This document shows positions 50,426 to 52,242 of a DNA stretch of 52,242 nt, one piece after another (within the stretch, counting starts at the first letter, position 1; each line of letters begins with the position of its first letter). A program made the translations under genes and the position numbers. Origin of the DNA: Candidatus Brocadia sapporoensis (lineage in GTDB: Bacteria; Planctomycetota; Brocadiia; Brocadiales; Brocadiaceae); contig NZ_MJUW02000024.1 in assembly GCF_001753675.2 (NCBI RefSeq), forward strand, positions 1-52,242. Reading direction: 5' to 3'. A model generated the notes under the pieces. That model did no database searches. It saw only the letters and a program-made list of their open reading frames with translations, and was not told where the DNA came from.

Positions 50426-51810
50426 AATCGTGGACAATTCGCACAAAACTCACCTTCTGGTACACCAGCATTTTCGGAACGACGCTTGTTCTTTTTGGTT
50501 TATTAATCTATCTCGCATTTTCTTATGCAAATAACAAACGCATAGATGTCGGGCTTAAAGAAGAAGCTGATGGAATAGCTCATTATGCACAAATTAATAT
50601 GAATTCTTTCAAGGAATACATTGTGCGTATCTCAAATGAAAGAGATGATGAATGGGCTGCGGGAAAATATGTCGCGATACTCGATTCTGCAGGAAACCTT
50701 CAATTCCGGTCGGGAAACTTAACGGATGCTCATCTGCCGCTGCAAAGCCATCAAATCAAGGAAATCCTTTCAGGAAAGATATACTTCAAGACTAAGAAGA
50801 ACTCAAAGGGACGTCTTTTGCGTATCATTACGATGTCCATGATGGACACCCGGGGATTAATTCAGATTGGAATCGCCATTAACAAGGATGTTGCACTCAA
50901 TATCTTTCTATTTATCCTTACGGCGCTGGGATTCCTTGCGATTGTCAGTAGCTGGTTTGGCGGTCGCTTTATGGCGAAAAAGGCCCTAAAGCCCATAGAT
51001 CGTATGACAAAAGAACTCAGGAAGATCGAAACCGAACAATTGGGAGAAAGGCTGGCACTCCATCCGGCGAAAGATGAAATCCATAAGCTTTCGGGAGTTG
51101 TTAACGAAATGTTGTCGCGCCTGGAAAACTCTTTTAATCAGACACGCCGGTTCACAGCCGATGCCTCTCATGAATTGCGTACTCCTATCGCTATTATGAG
51201 AGCGGGACTCGAGATTGCTCTATCAAGAGAGAGGGATATCCGTGGCTATCAGCAAGTCCTTGCAAACACCCTGGAGGATTTGGGGCGGCTGTCTAAAATT
51301 GTAGAGAATCTGTTTCTCCTGGCAAAGGCAGATGTGGGACGTTATGAATTGCATAAGGAGCGGATGAATCTTTGTCCTGTTATCACAGATATTGCTGAAC
51401 AGTTAAAACTTATTGCCGAGCCGAAAAATATCTTCGTATCCATGGATAAGATGGAAGAGGCATTTATTAGCGGTGACGACTTGCTTGTCAGGATGCTGCT
51501 TTTAAATCTCGTTGACAATGCCGTAAAATATACCCTGCCGCATGGGGCAATCAGGATGTCACTCGGCAAGACAAATGGTTATGCAAAAATCGTCATCAAA
51601 GATAATGGTATCGGTATTTCTCCAGAAGACATTCCTCACATATTCGATCGTTTTTACAGATCCAATAATGCCCGTACGGCAAACCATAACGGTACCGGGC
51701 TCGGACTCAGCATCTGTCAATGGATCGTCAAGTCCCATTATGGCACAATTGCTGTCGAAAGTACGCTGCAAAAGGGAAGTGCCTTTACCGTCACACTCCC
51801 CACCTGTTAG
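50422..51810 (+). CDS. sensor histidine kinase, CusS-like
   Basis: A 462-residue kinase. Two membrane segments (about 12-34 and 158-180) bracket a periplasmic domain of about 120 residues with no obvious His/Met metal-binding cluster. A HAMP linker, HisKA with FTADASHELRTPIAIMRAGL and HATPase_c with LVDNAVKYTLPHGA, DNGIGISPEDIPHIFDRFYR and GTGLGLSICQWIV follow. All kinase boxes are intact. It is translationally coupled to the regulator. The ligand is unknown. A repeat begins 58 bp after its stop. Confidence 0.9.
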   Translation: MKSWTIRTKLTFWYTSIFGTTLVLFGLLIYLAFSYANNKRIDVGLKEEADGIAHYAQINMNSFKEYIVRISNERDDEWAAGKYVAILDSAGNLQFRSGNLTDAHLPLQSHQIKEILSGKIYFKTKKNSKGRLLRIITMSMMDTRGLIQIGIAINKDVALNIFLFILTALGFLAIVSSWFGGRFMAKKALKPIDRMTKELRKIETEQLGERLALHPAKDEIHKLSGVVNEMLSRLENSFNQTRRFTADASHELRTPIAIMRAGLEIALSRERDIRGYQQVLANTLEDLGRLSKIVENLFLLAKADVGRYELHKERMNLCPVITDIAEQLKLIAEPKNIFVSMDKMEEAFISGDDLLVRMLLLNLVDNAVKYTLPHGAIRMSLGKTNGYAKIVIKDNGIGISPEDIPHIFDRFYRSNNARTANHNGTGLGLSICQWIVKSHYGTIAVESTLQKGSAFTVTLPTC

Positions 51811-51867
51811 ACCCCTGGATTACAAACAATTAATTTTGCGTTCATCCCCTGTTCATACACCGCACGA

Positions 51868-52105
51868 TATAATGTAATTGCATAGGAATTATCATTGTAT
51901 TTAAGCAGATTACCGGGTGGCACGGACAAGCGTTGTTTGTCTGTGCGATAAATTCCAAATCCGTGTGTATATTCAAGCACCATGGACGAACAAGTATGTC
52001 GTTCGACGGATTCTTCGGCAGGCTCAGGATGTAGCGCCGTGCATGGTGAGCCTGCCGAACCTCCCGATGAAGTCCATGTTACCCTGCAACCGAAGGCATA
52101 ACTTG
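51868..52105 (+). repeat. interspersed repeat, copy B (~240 bp)
   Basis: This copy aligns in the same orientation with 10264-10505 over its whole length. It starts with aattgcata.gaatt, carries a hairpin cacggacaagcgttgtttgtctgtg (51921-51945), attccaaatccgtgtgtata, a stronger palindrome (cggcaggctca…tgagcctgccg, about 52016-52057), and ends in cataacttg. No coding frame is shared between copies. Confidence 0.8.
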
Positions 52106-52183
52106 ATGTCAAGGAATTTCAAACAGAGGGTTTCCCCGCTAGAAAGCTTAGCATGTCCCACAAATATTACTGGACAAACAGAG

Positions 52184-52207
52184 CTAACCCGACTTTCGCA
52201 ATTCGAG
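52184..52207 (-). repeat. short repeat inverted relative to the left end of the window
   Basis: Reading the minus strand gives ctcgaattgcgaaagtcggg-ttag, which matches 36-59 on the plus strand at 23 of 24 positions. Related but shorter matches occur at 64-85 and at 5783-5796 (gaaggtcgggttaa). Confidence 0.65.
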
Positions 52208-52242
52208 CTGAAAAAAGGTTATTTTTAGGCATGAATCGCCCA

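Overview
The window looks like chromosomal DNA from a moderately AT-rich Gram-negative-type bacterium. My best inference is an anammox planctomycete (Candidatus Brocadiales, such as Brocadia, Jettenia or Kuenenia). This rests on gene content (a single-chain pyruvate:ferredoxin oxidoreductase, a hexulose-6-phosphate synthase/RraA fusion, McsAB-ClpC, DevBCA-like export, an XrtA-type sugar-phosphate transferase), on the ISL3-type transposase and on the style of the interspersed repeats. No rRNA or anammox catabolic gene is present, so the assignment is not proven.

Layout. 1-600: eroded repeats, a possible transposase tail and a decayed antitoxin gene. 0.6-5.3 kb (minus strand): aspartate aminotransferase, GlcD-type FAD oxidase, mnmA and a site-2 protease. 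5.4-6.5 kb: a graveyard with a truncated ISL3 copy and a decayed hicA-hicB pair. 6.5-10.1 kb: nifJ/por. 10.1-10.8 kb: a ~240-bp interspersed repeat and a near-consensus promoter for a TrkA-N/DHH phosphoesterase. 12.3-13.4 kb: a lipoprotein with a Pro-rich spacer and seven exactly 19-residue CCHC repeats. 14-16.4 kb (minus): a SHOCT-like membrane protein and radA. 16.4-22.3 kb (minus): an apparent queD - HPS/RraA - mcsA - mcsB - clpC operon, with a promoter and an overlapping perfect palindrome in front and a terminator hairpin behind. 22.4-24.3 kb: mutL. 24.5-25.8 kb: an ISL3 insertion whose zinc-finger region is read out of frame. 25.9-29.9 kb (plus): rodA and a DevC-A-B-like ABC exporter. 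30.2-34.5 kb (plus): TIGR03960-like radical SAM protein, folK, lptF/G-like permease, comF. 34.9-36.1 kb: serine/alanine-glyoxylate-type aminotransferase. 36.7-39.7 kb: B12-binding radical SAM protein and polyprenyl glycosylphosphotransferase. 39.7-42.7 kb (minus): 11-TPR protein, PH-domain membrane protein and an unknown membrane protein. 42.9-45.0 kb (minus): PhoB/PhoR-like two-component pair. 45.3-47.7 kb (minus): an uncharacterised three-gene module (two-TM peptide, GTPase, partner of unknown fold) with its own promoter. 47.8-49.2 kb (minus): miaB. 49.7-51.8 kb (plus): a CusRS-like two-component pair. 51.8-52.2 kb: a second copy of the ~240-bp repeat and a short sequence inverted relative to the left end of the window.

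Most of the window is housekeeping: tRNA modification (mnmA, miaB), folate/queuosine precursors, DNA repair (radA, mutL), protein quality control and envelope biogenesis. The best candidates for undescribed biology are the GTPase module, the CCHC-ladder lipoprotein, and the queD-to-clpC operon, which has no ctsR gene within it.
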